From the NCBI GenBank assembly GCA_016630955.3, contig CM049994.1, positions 310,001 through 374,000 of the forward strand: a stretch of DNA of 64,000 nt, given 5' to 3'. Both the position numbers and the translations under genes were made by a program. This DNA comes from Didymella arachidicola (lineage: Eukaryota; Ascomycota; Dothideomycetes; Pleosporales; Didymellaceae). The notes beneath the pieces were generated by a model. It made no database searches. It saw only the letters and a list, made by a program, of their open reading frames with translations, and had not been told where the DNA came from. Below, piece by piece: positions 33,812-45,800 of the stretch (positions are counted from its first letter, which is position 1; each line of letters opens with the position of its first letter).

Positions 33812-34637
33812 ACGGGAAGACGGAAGATGTTAGATAGAGATGCGTGAAGGTGAGGGGTAGATAGGTCCCTCTGAGGTGGGACGGCGCTGCAGCCAGATAT
33901 CTTAGTGCCGTTGGTAGTGAGCGAAAAAAGAAATGGCTTCCTTTGCCTCGCTCTGGAGACACAACCGGATGATGCGCAGATACGGGGACCCTGGTCACGA
34001 TACGGCAGAACGACCCTGGGTCACGTCGTGGTTGGGCAATTAAGCTTAGGCGGTCTGCGCTTCCCTTGCTTCGGAGCTCACCCGAAATGCCTCCAAGGGT
34101 CCATCACGGGAAACATTTTGAAGCTCGTTCACAGTGTTCCACGGCGGTTGTGAGCACTAGGCCGCGTTATGCACAAGCACACAGCATCTGGCGAGACATG
34201 CAGCCCTGCTCCGCGATTCTGTTGGCCCAAATGGCACCAGGGAGTCAGCTATGGCAATAAAAGTGGCGGGAAACCACCCCCGAGCTCCACGCTAAAGTGA
34301 TCGAGAGAGGCCCGTGCATTATCAAAGCGCCATTGCCGTCCTCATGATCGTGCCCTTTATATCCCGCGCCGCTTCCTCCAGCCTCCTCGCCCGCACTCAC
34401 GCTCGCTGTTGAGAATTGCTCCTGCCCGGAAGATCTTGTGCCGTCGAAAGTTTGGTTGCTTACCGTCTGTCGCTGACCGTGTCCTCTTTAATCCCTTGGT
34501 ATTTAAGCAAGCAAAGGTACGTGCATTCCAAACCATATCTCCGCACTTGGAGGCAATTTCCTTGGAACATCAAAGCTCACTATCTTCTACAGCTCCCCTT
34601 CAAACTTCGAATCCTCCCCTCACCACATACCACAATA
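33812..34637. promoter_or_regulatory. Divergent intergenic region upstream of the DUF7707 gene
   Basis: About 825 bases between divergent starts. A TATA-like TTTATATC sits at 34356-34363, about 275 bases upstream of the DUF7707 start. Pyrimidine-rich blocks near 34370-34405 and 34590-34635 are typical of fungal leaders. No gene seen. Confidence 0.45.
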
Positions 34638-35495
34638 ATGCGTTCCACACTCGCCCTCAGCGTTGCTGCCTTCGCTGGCTATGCCGCGGCTCAGACCACC
34701 GCCCAGAACGACTACCCTTACCGCATCGACCCGGACAGCGTCTCTTCAGCTAACAGGCGTACGTTCGATCGCCAAGCTCTGAGCAGTAACTGACTTTTCT
34801 GTAGAATACTGGTGTGACCAGAACGAGGCTCAATGTCCCCTTATCTGCCTCCAGCAGCCCGGTGTGACTTCCTCGACCACCGAGGACAACAGTTGTGACC
34901 CTGTAAGACTCACAGCTACCCTTTCTGAAATTGGGAATTGCGGAGGAAGGGTCAGCTCTCAACGTCATCATGTTCGACTCGACCTCGGCGCGATTGGCTG
35001 GCCCTTTCTCTCGCTTCTCAACATCCTCAACAGCCCCAACACTTGCCTAAAGCCTGAGTGCCTGAGCTAACAAACTCCTAGGATAACCTGACCTATTCAT
35101 GCGTTTGCGAAAATGGTGTCGCCCCCAACATCACAAAATACTCCCAGACTCTGCCCTTCTACATCTGCCAGGAGTGGGGTAACCAGTGTGTAGATGGCTG
35201 CAACGGTGACAACTCTTGCGCCAGCGCCTGCCGATCTGATCACCCCTGCGGTGCTCAGGATCCCTACAAGGGCAATGCCACAGTCAGCTCCATTTTGTCT
35301 GCTTCTTCAGCTGCTGCTGCGACTGCCACGTCTTCTGCAGCTCCCGTTACTGGCTTCGGTGGCGCCGCCGCTACCTCCGCTGCTAGTGGCTCTGGCTCCA
35401 CTGGTGCTGCTGCTGCAGCCTACATCCCAGGTGCAGCGACCAGCATGGCTGTCCTCTTCAGCAGTGTCTTCTTCGGCTTCGCTGTTCTCCTCTAA
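34638..35495 (+). CDS. GPI-anchored DUF7707 domain surface protein
   Basis: Cysteine-rich cell-surface protein of the fungal DUF7707 family; role unknown. Exons 34638-34758, 34805-34902 and 35082-35495 give 210 residues. Signal peptide MRSTLALSVAAFAGYAAAQ is followed by the DUF7707 domain with regularly spaced cysteines: YWCDQNEAQCPLICLQ, NSCDP, YSCVCENGVAPN, YICQEW, QCVDGC and ACRSDHPCG. A Ser/Ala-rich linker then leads to a GPI-type tail: a small-residue site (PGAATS) and hydrophobic end (MAVLFSSVFFGFAVLL). The second intron is 179 bases, longer than the window's norm, but both boundaries restore the family pattern exactly. Confidence 0.9.
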
Positions 35496-36273
35496 ATCTT
35501 GGATACCAACGTCTGTCTTTTCTTCTCTGCATAATATCTCTCCTGTAATCTTTTATGCATAGCGTCCGGGATACATTACAGTCATTTCACCACACTACAG
35601 ATACCCAACGGTACTTGCCGCTCATTTGAAAGCAAATTGGGAGTTTAATTAGCAAAGCGCACGTATAAGGTGCGACTAATATTGTTAAAAAATAGCGTTG
35701 CATCACATGTAGCCCGGAGTTCTTAATCGAGTTCAGCATAGAGTTTTGGCGATTGCGCAAAGCTCTGATTAGATAGCTCACTCTGCACCTTTACCTCGTG
35801 CGCGTCAACGTGACACTCCAAGACTCTTCACGTCTCCCCACGTCAGACTTCTGTAGTTGGGTTGAGCCCACGATATGGACTGCCCTTGGTGCCCTCGATG
35901 CGTGAAGTTGAAACAGACATCCCAAGTACCACCATGGCTGCCGCCGGACACCTATAACGTGCCACTGTGGCAATCCTCTAAAAAGTCCTGATGTGCCACA
36001 AGAACTGTGCGACCTAGCGGACAGGTGAGACATCCCGCGAATCCGTCGTCGCCAATCTATCTCATACCAGTCGGGCCGCAGACACCACCCTCTCAGCCAT
36101 ATCATGACGTCTAATACATTCAAAGACATAAACTTTGAGCAAGGTACGGTTTCAGTGTGAAATATCCATGGTCTCTACTAACGTCTATCATTGCCTATCG
36201 TGTTGCTCGTTGCCTGTTTTTCACATATATGACTTCCATCTATCATCTCGACTTTTTTAAGCATCACTGTCAT
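35496..36273. other. Intergenic region between convergent genes
   Basis: About 780 bases between the 3' ends of the DUF7707 gene and a minus-strand gene. No feature beyond untranslated sequence is seen. Confidence 0.45.
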
Positions 36274-37914
36274 TCAATCCTCGGGCTCAGATCCAGTTCG
36301 AGACCTCCAATGCAGCATCCCGCGCCAGTGCCTCTTCCTCGCCTCTTCATTCATCCTATCCTTCCTCTCCACAGGATTCACGTACGTAGAACACTCCGGC
36401 AGCGGCGATCCCGTGGTATCTGAGAGTGCGCAGACCCGCGTGTCTCGATCGGCGGGGCCTGTTGTGCCTGTTGTGCGGCGTCGTGGGCCGGCAGGGCGAG
36501 CAGGAAGCGACCCTGTGACGCCAAAGGTCACGTTTGGGACGTCAACTACATCGCTCTGGCTTGAACCGCTGTTGTTGCGGGAAGTAGGTGGTGTTGGGAG
36601 TGCAATGGGAGGGGGGCTCGAACTGCATTGTATAGGTTTGTGCTTCTGGAGCTTTGCTGCAGATGAAGTGTTCTGGCATTGATTGAGGAGCTCTTTGATG
36701 GCTGATTGCGCAGTAGTACTAGAGGCGGGCACTAGTGCCATGGATGGAAAATCTCCCTGTATGACAGTGGTAGCTTTTGTATTGCGCTTCGATAGCGGGT
36801 CTAGGTTGAGCGATGGGCCATTAAGAGGCACCACATGAGGATCTTCGAGCCGGAATGACCCTGGGACAGGAGTGCTTCGCTGTTCCGGCTTGAGCTCAGG
36901 AGCAGGTGGTGGTTCAGAGTCTTTGATGAGAGGAAACAACAGGCGCTTTCCTTGAAGGGGAGACAGTTCATACGGGCGGCCAGTAAGACGACAGGGGTCA
37001 GAGAGGTCGAACGTAGTACAGTCTTTGGAAGGACTGAAAACTTCAGGAATGGGTATTTGGCGAAGATCGATGGACTTCGTACTGATTGAGCATCGAACAA
37101 GCTCTGCCTCAAGAGAAAAGGCACTTGGACTATCCAGATGCAGCTTCGATGCTTGAGTTCGAGGCCTAACAGGCATCCCCTGACGGGTGTCGTCGTACTT
37201 CTCATCTGGGGCTGCCTCTTTCCACTTCCTCTTTTGAGGGCGACTTCTGCACTTTCGCATGAACGCGGAAAAGTAACTGTCTTCAGATTTCCTAGGTTCC
37301 GAGGTAGAAACGTGGTCGAAGGACAAGCTTGTGGACAAGGCTGGCGGTGATGGAGCTACATATAGTGGAGCTTGTTCATGTCCTGCCATGTCCAGTCTTC
37401 TGCAATAGGCGCAAATGAGGCTGTCGCCAGCGGAGCGATGCGTCTTGTGGCCTTCCCATCTGTCAAGGTGGGCCTCCCATTGCCATGATTGCTGCCAGGC
37501 GCTTCCACCAGCCGAATTAAACTTGAAGAAGTCGTCGACTACATACATTGGTAGTGCCTCGCCATTGGGACCTGCAACCGTATTGCTTGCATTCTTTGAT
37601 GCTCGCTTGAGTCCTTCCCGCGTGCTCTTTGTGGGAAATACTACTGAATCGTCTCGGTAGGTAGCAAGACCGAACAGTTTTGTTGTTTGGCTGAGCCATT
37701 TCTTCCATTTTCGATTAGTTGAAGACGGTCTCCTGTGGACCGCTGGCACGGTAGATTGATCTTGTTCGACTATGGCTTCTGGCGATACTACGAAGGGTGA
37801 CATTGAATCGTCCGTAGGGCGAGTGGCAATACAGTTGTCAGGTGCAGTCTTTCGTCGTTTGAGGCTGGCTCGACGGAAGAATTGCAGTCGCTCTCTCGCG
37901 GAGGGCCACGACAT
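36274..37914 (-). CDS. Hypothetical protein with a CxxC-containing conserved-looking core
   Basis: Single-exon frame of 546 residues from the ATG at 37914 (MSWPSARERLQFFRR); the frame extends upstream to 38055, but that part is less protein-like. Not recognised. The basic N-terminus (RRASLKRRKT, NRKWKKWLSQTTKLFG) suggests nucleic-acid or membrane contact. The best candidate for a folded core is near residues 120-185: VVDDFFKFNSAGGSAWQQSW, then HLDRWEGHK and a C-x2-C pair (LICAYCRRLD). From about residue 200 onward it is rich in S, P and T with proline motifs (SSPPPIALPTPPTS), likely disordered. No signal peptide or membrane helix. Confidence 0.6.
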   Translation of the reverse strand: MSWPSARERLQFFRRASLKRRKTAPDNCIATRPTDDSMSPFVVSPEAIVEQDQSTVPAVHRRPSSTNRKWKKWLSQTTKLFGLATYRDDSVVFPTKSTREGLKRASKNASNTVAGPNGEALPMYVVDDFFKFNSAGGSAWQQSWQWEAHLDRWEGHKTHRSAGDSLICAYCRRLDMAGHEQAPLYVAPSPPALSTSLSFDHVSTSEPRKSEDSYFSAFMRKCRSRPQKRKWKEAAPDEKYDDTRQGMPVRPRTQASKLHLDSPSAFSLEAELVRCSISTKSIDLRQIPIPEVFSPSKDCTTFDLSDPCRLTGRPYELSPLQGKRLLFPLIKDSEPPPAPELKPEQRSTPVPGSFRLEDPHVVPLNGPSLNLDPLSKRNTKATTVIQGDFPSMALVPASSTTAQSAIKELLNQCQNTSSAAKLQKHKPIQCSSSPPPIALPTPPTSRNNSGSSQSDVVDVPNVTFGVTGSLPARPAGPRRRTTGTTGPADRDTRVCALSDTTGSPLPECSTYVNPVERKDRMNEEARKRHWRGMLHWRSRTGSEPED

Positions 37915-38907
37915 GGTTCGGCTGAGGTCGCGGCGGGAACAGTGTTTGTGGGAATCGTTGAGAGATAAACTTAAACATAAGCGAACAGCCATATGAGGCT
38001 CAGTGAGGCTCATGACGGCAATCTTAGAGCACAATTCTGGTCTGCGCACTGACATTCACTGCAAGGGTGTCCATGTTAGATGGGTATTTATACGGCAGGT
38101 TACCAGATCTGGCAGCGAGGTCGGCACGGACATCATGACCAAATTGCTCCCTGTTATCACGAAATTCATTCGAGGGTTGGGGAAATTCGGGACTACGCGC
38201 TGCAGGCCTCGAGATGCTTTGAGAGGTCTAAGTAAGTATACGCGGGAGCCGCTGATGTCAACGCTAAAGGTTGAGAGCCTATCAGGTCAGTGAGAAGATT
38301 ACCAGTACGTTCGAAAGGCATCGAGCCAGAAGCACGCATCGATGGTACACACTGAAGTCCCGACTCGTTTAAGCTGCGGTAACCATGGAATTGGTGAGAA
38401 GCTGGATGTTGCTGGTGCATCTCAGGACCGAAGCCCAACGACACGTCTCTGACGTGGTTGCAGATATCATGCAAAAGGTGACACGTCCAACCTGTGGGGA
38501 AATGAGCATGTAAACAACGGTGAGGCCTCCAAGGGGCATTGGTAGAGGGGTTGTTGCGAGGCCGCAAAGTGGGCCTGACCGGCCAGAGTAGGCATTGGAG
38601 ACTGAGGTCTTGCACAGCGAACCCTCAATAACAGTCAAAAGGGAGCAAACCTGACTGCTGATGACGAGTTGCCATCACATGCGTGATGTTTGGTTTGGAA
38701 AGCGATATGAAGTGGAGAGGAACGTTGCGAGTCTCGAAGGATGCGAATGCTAGTTGGCGGCTCTTTCCGCGCCGGAAGGCAGCCGATTCGACGATGAGCG
38801 AGCCAAACAACGCAAACACCGACGGCTCACTATGACACCACCACTCGCGAGTGTCGACTTCTTCCATCGATCGCGCCCGCCGATGCTCAGGGCACACTGA
38901 TAACGCA
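37915..38907. other. Divergent intergenic region upstream of COQ6
   Basis: About 1 kb between divergent starts. Short frames on the minus strand (38193-38897) show no domain and were not called. It should hold the promoters of both flanking genes. Confidence 0.4.
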
Positions 38908-40443
38908 ATGTCCCCTCGACTGCTGTCCGGAGTACCTTGCGCTCTCTCTGCGCGATCAGCGGTGGTTGTGCGAGTGCGCCTTAGCCGGAGATTTGCCTCG
39001 AGCTCCGCGAATGCGCCGGAGGTTTACGATGTCGTCTGCGTGGGTGGTGGCCCAGCAGGACTCAGCTTGCTCGCAGGCCTGAAAGCATCGCCAGTAACAA
39101 GAGGACTGAAGGTCGCTCTCATTGAGGGCCAAGACATACAGAAAACCCGGCTGGCGAAAGATGCAAGCATCGACAGCTTTTCGAATAGATGTAGCTCTCT
39201 TACCCCGGCTTCCGTACGGAATTTGCAAGGTGCGCCAAACAATGTGATGATCTAATGACGCGCATCTAATACGGCTGCAGAGATTGGCGCATGGAAACAT
39301 GTGAACGCAGCTCGAGTACAACCCTACCAGGAGATGCAGGTATGGGATGGTGTCACGGACGCGCGCATTTCCTTCGACTGGGACACAGCACGGCCGCTCC
39401 TCTCTCCTCGAAATCCTGCACAGCCGACGACTATCGCGTACATGATCGAAAATACAAATACCGTCACAATGCTGTTAAGTCGACTAGAAGAATTGGGTGG
39501 CGTCGATATCTTCGCGTCGACGAAAGTGACCTCGATTGAGTTGGGGACAGATACTGAGCAACTGGACCTCACATCATGGCCAATCCTCACGTTGTCAAAT
39601 GGCAAGACACTGGCAGCCAGGTTGCTTGTGGGTGCAGATGGCGCAAACAGTCCCGTCAGGACATTCGCGGACATTGAGTCTAGGGGGTTTGACTACAACC
39701 GCTTCGGCGTGGTAGCGAGCTTGAACATTGACGGCCAGGGCTGGGGAGGACCAGAGCACAAGATTGCATACCAGCGCTTCCTGCCCTCAGGACCTCTAGC
39801 CCTCCTACCGCTCCCAGGCAACAAGTCGACGCTTGTGTGGAGCACAACACCAGAGCGCGCTGCGAGGCTCAAGGCACTGTCTCCAGAAGACTTTGTGGCT
39901 ATGGTTAATGCAGGCTTCAGACTATCAACAACCGATCTCGAGTACTTGCACACCCTTGAGAAGGGACAAGCAGAAGAGGTGGCTTGGCGTGAGAAGCACA
40001 CACCTGTCAACGAACGAGCAATACCAATGCGCATCACCAATGTCGAGACTGGCACCGTAGCTGGCTTCCCTCTCCGCATGCGCCATGCCGACACATACAC
40101 TGGCGAGCGAGTCGCTCTCGTTGGCGATGCTGCACATACAATACACCCTCTCGCAGGGCAGGGTCTCAACCAAGGCCAAGGCGATGCGGCAGCTCTGGTG
40201 AAGACCATCTCACATGCGGTCCAAACAGGTCAGGATATCGGCTCGACATTGGCTTTGGAGAGCTACAATAGCGAGCGGTACGCAGAGAACAACGCCATGC
40301 TCGGTGTTTGTGACAAGCTGCACCGGCTGTACAGCGTTGAGTCTGGGCCGATCGTGGGACTAAGGAGCATTGGACTGAGGGCAGTAGATGCTATGGGTCC
40401 GCTGAAGAGCTTTTTTATGAGCCGAGCAGCAGGTGGATCGTGA
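38908..40443 (+). CDS. COQ6: Ubiquinone biosynthesis FAD monooxygenase Coq6 (mitochondrial)
   Basis: FAD-dependent hydroxylase of the coenzyme Q pathway (C5 hydroxylation of the ring), in the mitochondrial inner-membrane CoQ synthome. Exons 38908-39229 and 39281-40443 give 494 residues, the expected size. The start at 38908 opens a mitochondrial presequence rich in R, S and V (VVVRVRLSRRFASSS); an in-frame ATG at 38851 would add a less typical leader. FAD motifs: VCVGGGPAGLS (residues 44-53), the mid-protein LLVGADGANS, and GDAAHTIHPLAGQGLNQGQGD near residue 389. The closing helix ends in a short SRAAGGS tail. Confidence 0.94.
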
Positions 40444-40654
40444 CAAGTTGTATTCTAGGCACTGTACAATTCTACATGTATTCATAGTAGCTACAGCACG
40501 AACACCTCTTGCGCAGCGTGAAACTCAATGGCATCAGATGACGCCATCGGAATCAAGCCGCAACTTGCCCTGCATATGCCCCACTGTTTACGCCCCACGT
40601 CAGCATACAACATCTCAAAGCTTGACAATACGAGCAATCCTCACATCCGAAGAT

Positions 40655-41579
40655 ATGTCAGATCACCAGACAGAAATAGAAGAATTCGGGAGTAATGATG
40701 ACTTTTGGCTGTTTGGCTACGGGTATGTCACCCCTAGACGCATAATCAACCGGTACCTATTGACAAACGCACAGAAGTCTTATATGGAAGCCACCGCCAC
40801 ATTTTGGTATTGACAACACTCTGAGCATGGACAATAATCCTGATATGCTAACAACATTGTGTAGATCAGCGAGTACCCGGCTACATTGAGGGTTACGTTC
40901 GACGCTTCTGGCAGGTATGATGACCTGCGCAAGACGATGGATGCCCTGACTAAGCATACCCACAGGCAAGGTAACTCTCAGTCAGACTCTGAATGTACCG
41001 TGATCTAATATGAAGGAGTGAGGATCACCGAGGCACGCCCTCAGCGCCCGGCCGCGTAGCAACTCTCATCGACCGTGCACACTGGGACACACTGTCTGAC
41101 CACGTGAGCACTATCCTTAGCACATTGCACTCCTCCTTATTGCACCACTAACAAGACTAACACCATACCAGCACGAGCCCACCGAGCGCGTCTGGGGCGC
41201 CGCGTACCATATTCCCGCCGCGCACGTTCCTGAGGTCAGGGAGTACCTCGACATCCGCGAGATTAACGGATACAGCATCCAATTCACGCCGTTTCAACCC
41301 GCTACCGACCATTCCACCACCGATGCAAAGCCCATCAAATGCTTGGTCTACATCGGATTGCCCGAGAACCCACAGTTTCTCGGCCTGCAGGACCCGGAGG
41401 TTCTCGCGAGGCATATTCTCAAGAGCCGCGGGCCAAGCGGCGAGAATAAGGAGTATTTGTTTAATCTGGAAGATGCGCTGCTAGGGCTGAGTGGGGAGAG
41501 TGGGGATTGGCATGTTAGTGATCTTGTGGAGAGGTGTAAGAGGATTGAGGCTGAGGGTGCGGATGCGAATGGCGCATAG
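40655..41579 (+). CDS. GCG1: ChaC/Gcg1-type glutathione-specific gamma-glutamylcyclotransferase
   Basis: Cytosolic enzyme that breaks glutathione into 5-oxoproline and Cys-Gly. Six exons: 40655-40722, 40775-40806, 40865-40914, 40966-40970, 41019-41103 and 41172-41579, giving 215 residues, normal for the family. Conserved blocks are rebuilt across introns: FGYGSLIWKPPP (substrate loop, residues 20-31), RVPGYIEGYVRRFWQ, SEDHRGTPSAPGRV, VWGAAYHIP, and YLDIREINGY with the catalytic Glu at E110. Exon 4 is only five bases (GCAAG); with it the junction reads QASEDHRG, matching the family. Skipping it with a later acceptor would give QDHRG and lose three conserved residues. Confidence 0.88.
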
Positions 41580-41763
41580 GCAGTGTCTTTGACACGATGG
41601 AGGAACAAGATCATCATATTATGATATTGGCCACTTCATCTATCATCCTGAACTCTGTGCATCTACGACTGGCGTCGCTGACTGTGAGTGGACTCGCTTC
41701 GCGATAGGCGGTGTCTCCTTTTCTGGACTCTGAAGCTGTAGTAATCTCCATATCATAAGTAAG

Positions 41764-42243
41764 CTAGCCCTCAAAGTGCAACACAAACTCGACATCCTGC
41801 CCCTCTCTCCTCCTCCGCCACCTATCCCTGAAAGCCGCCAAGATGCTCTCCTCAGTCGCACGCTGCAGCATCAAAACGTTCACGTGCACCAAGATTCGCT
41901 CCAGCCCGGAACCCTTCCTTAGACCGCGCAGCATCGCACTCGCGATGCTCTTCGGTTCCAAAAGCCTCGACCGGCAGTCCATGCGACGATAGAAGTACTT
42001 CTCCAGACAGAGCCGCACGGTCCGAACGTAATACCCGTTACCACCAGCTTGCTTAACGAATTCGGCGATGACGTGGGAGTAGCCTTGGAAGGTGTTCGTC
42101 GCGTAGAACATGCTCACAGTCTCCGTGCTGAGCTGACGACAAGCTGTGCTGAGCGAGAGCGTGGCTCGTGGCCCGAGGTAGTCGAAGCATGGTCCGAGTA
42201 AGTCGGTGTTGCGATCCAGCGAGGGTTGGTAGTGGAGAGACAC
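41764..42243 (-). CDS. Small F-box-like hypothetical protein
   Basis: Single-exon 159-residue protein. Residues 14-50 (LLGPCFDYLGPRATLSLSTA then RQLSTETVSMFYATNTF) look like the F-box-type N-terminal motif common in small fungal proteins that list a cluster of leucines before a FYATNTF segment. The rest contains YVRTVRLCLEKYF and a basic stretch (RWRRRREGQ). If the F-box is real it would bind Skp1 in an SCF complex; this is inference. It lies tail-to-tail with the ChaC gene. No signal peptide. Confidence 0.6.
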   Translation of the reverse strand: MSLHYQPSLDRNTDLLGPCFDYLGPRATLSLSTACRQLSTETVSMFYATNTFQGYSHVIAEFVKQAGGNGYYVRTVRLCLEKYFYRRMDCRSRLLEPKSIASAMLRGLRKGSGLERILVHVNVLMLQRATEESILAAFRDRWRRRREGQDVEFVLHFEG

Positions 42244-42842
42244 TGGACATGTGCCAGTGCTTTTGATTCTGATTTCGCGGCTGCCAATGGCTAATTTGTA
42301 GATACTGTTGCGCAGCTCAGCGGGTAAGCGAAGGAGGGGCGAGTGTTGTGTACTGCGAGTGCGTCAATTTGGTATCCAAGGGCAGGGCCCGGTGGGCTGA
42401 CGTGGCTACTTGATCCATTGTGCTGCCTGGTTGCTTGTTTTTGTTCAGGATGAGTGTCATGCACTGTTACGGCAAGAAGAGTGACGCTCGGAACGAATTG
42501 ACGAGGAGCAGGCTCTACCTAGTACTTCAACCTCGTTGAGTCACTACCCAAGCAGCTATGCTTTGTGCGACTGCATGCCACGGCATAGCAACGCAGAACC
42601 ATCACCTAGATTCCACGATCAAGCTTTTTGCATAGCAAAGTAACTACAAGTTGTTTTCTAGACATGGAAATATCGTTGCTGTAGAGTTGTGAGGTAGGGA
42701 AGTAGGATGTTTCTTAGTCATGAGCCCTCACAGCGTCGTACCAGCCTTGACGTCACAGGGGCATGAACTTGAACAGCGATATTTACTTGCTTTTGTAAGC
42801 CAAATCTAGTACAGAACCTTCTCTTCGAAATAGATCAGCCTC
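42244..42842. other. Intergenic region
   Basis: About 600 bases with no gene. It holds the promoter of the F-box-like gene and the 3' end of the valyl-tRNA synthetase gene. Confidence 0.45.
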
Positions 42843-45800
42843 TCATTCGGACAGCTTGAGCTTCTCAAACTGCTCAATGCTGGCCTGCCAGTTCTTGCCC
42901 TCGATCTCAGCAGCCCTGAGCTTCTCCTTCTCCTGCTCCTTGACGACGTCAGAGACCTTCTCCTCCCAGTCAGCATCCATTATCTTCTTCTGCTTCTCTA
43001 TGGTCTCGTTCGCCTTCTTGAGTCTGTCTTGCGCCTTCGTGATCTCCTTGTCAACCTCAATGCGACCCTTGACGTCCAAGAATGCAGTTGCGGAGCTGCC
43101 GATAGTGTAGACAGCGCAACCGGAAGGTGCGGGGTCGGACGGCGAGAGGATGGTGATCTCGGAGACGGTCTTGCCGGCAAGTGAACGGATGGACGGCAGT
43201 GACGTCGGAGCCTGGAGTGACTTGTGTGTGGCGTCGTCGAGGGGCTGAATGAATGTCTTGCCGTTATCCTTGAAGCCATACTCGGCGGCGAGGGAGCGCA
43301 GAGCACCTGAGACATCGACAAGGAGCTCGTACTCGGCCTCAGCGGCCTCGTCGTTGAAGGACTCGTTATACTGCGGGAAGGAGGCGACAGTGATCGATGG
43401 TGTCGTGTCATCCTGTCTGCGTGGCAGACGCTGCCACAGCTCTTCTGTCAGGAAAGGCATGAAGGGGTGGATCATAGTCAGACCACCCTCAATGGCTGTG
43501 TAGAGAGTCTGCTTAGCGCTCTCCTTCTCAGCCTCAGTGCCGTTGTCGAAGATAGCCTTGCTGTTCTCGATGTAGGTGTCGCACAGGAACTGTGCAAAGT
43601 TAGCGGGCGAACCTTACGATGTTGAGGACAATGATAATACCTCGTAGAAATACCTGTAAGCAACCTGTGTGGCAAGCGAGAATTCACGAGCCTCGAGATG
43701 CGCGTTAATCTTCTTCGCAGATGTGGTGAGCTTGTGCAGAATCCAGCGCTCAGGGAGCGACTCATTGCCACCCGTCTCGATTTGTGCGCGAGGCTGGAAG
43801 TCACCAAGACGGCCGAGGACATACTTGGTGGCCTGATAGATCTTGTTACAGAATCTCCTGTAGCCGTGAATGACAGAGACATCGAAGGAGATGTCGCCAC
43901 CACCAGTTGTGTAGCCAATAAGGGCCATACGCAGAGCATCAGCACCGCATTCAGGGATACCCTGGGGGAACGCAGTCTTCTGGTACTTCTCGGCGGTCTT
44001 GAGCTCCTTCGGATCCAAGTTACCAGTGTGGAGCTGCTCGTGCAGCTTCTCGAGAGTGATACCATCCATGATATCAACAGGGTCGATAACGTTGCCCAGG
44101 GACTTAGACATCTTCCTGCCCTCTGAGTCACGGATGAGGGAGTGGCAGTAGACCTCCTTGAAGGGAACCTTTCCTGTCAAGTGGAGAGAAAGAATTATCA
44201 TGCGAGCAACCCAGAAGAACAGGATGTCCCAACCGGTCTCGAGAACAGATGTAGGGAAGAGGTTCTTGAGATCGACAGAGTCCTCATTGGGCCAGCCAAG
44301 GGTGCTGAAAGGCCAGAGACCTGCAGAGAACCATGTGTCAAGAACGTCCTCATCGCGCTCAAGTGTGAACTTCTTGCCCTGGGACTTCTCCGCAGCCTTT
44401 TTGTTAGCCTCCTCTTCGGTACGACCAGTGACCCAGAGCTCGTTGTCACTGCGATCACCACTGCCGCCCTCGATGTTGATGTAGTAAGCAGGAATCTGGT
44501 GGCCCCACCAGAGCTGACGCGACAGACACCAGTCCTGGATGTTGTTCATCCAGTGCATGTATGTCTTTCTAGAGCTCTCAGGACGGATCTTGATGTCGCC
44601 GCTCTCGACAGCCTTGATGGCAGGCTTGACCAGCTCATCCATCTTCATCCACCACTGGGGCCTCATGATGGGCTCGATGACGTCTCCAGACCTCGAGCAG
44701 ATGGGGACCTTCATTGGGTTATCGGCCTTCTTGACGAACAGTCCAGCCTTCTCCAGCGCTTCAACAACAGTATAACGCGCATCGAATCGCTTCTGACCTG
44801 CAAAGTCGCCGCAGTTGCCGTTCAAGGTACCGTTATCGTTCAAAATGTTAATGAACTGAAGGTCGTGCTTCTTTCCGAGGTTGAAATCGTTAGGGTCGTG
44901 TGCTGGTGTGAGCTTGACCGCACCAGTACCGAACTCGGGGTCAACGTATTCGTCAGCAACGATGGGCAAGAGACGATCAAGGAAGGGGTGCTTGGCCTTC
45001 TTGCCAACCAGATCCTTGTACCGCTCATCGTTGGGGTGGACGGCGATACCGGAATCACCAAGCATGGTCTCGATACGGGTTGTTGCAACCTCGATAGTCT
45101 GGTCGCTGCCCTCGATCTGGTACTTGAAATGAATCAAAACACCAAATTCGACCTTGCGCTCGTAGCCAGGAACAGTGAGCAACGTCCTACCCGCGAGGTC
45201 CTTGTTGTCGACCTCAAGAGCTGACAACGCAGTATTGAGCTTTGTGCACCAGTTGACAAGCCTGTTTGACCTGTAGATGAAACCCTCCTCATGCATCTTG
45301 ACAAAACTCTCCGTGACGGCGGCGGACAGGTTGCTGTCCATCGTGAAAGCCTCACGTGTCCAGTCAAAAGATCCTCCCATACGCTTCAGAGAGTGTACAA
45401 GATGGGTGTGGTACTCCTCCTTCCACTCGTGTGTGCGCTCCAAGAACTTCTGGCGACCGAGGTCGTACCTTGACTTTTGCTCGCGCCTCCAGAGCATCTT
45501 CTCGACAATGCTCTGTGTAGCAATACCTGCGTGGTCGCATCCAGGCAAATAGAGTGTGGTGAAGCCGCGCATACGGTGCCATCTTATCAGGACGTCCTGA
45601 AGCGATGTGGCGATGGCGTGTCCGCAGTGGAGCTTGCCAGTAACGTTGGGAGGAGGGATGGGGATGACGAAGTTGCCGGCGCTCTTGACGGTGCCATCAG
45701 CCTGGAGCTCAGGCTTGAAGAAGCCTTCCTTCTCCCACCAGTCATCTGATAATAGTGAGCATACACTATGGCAGCCAGCGAGAAAAAGACTTACACCATG

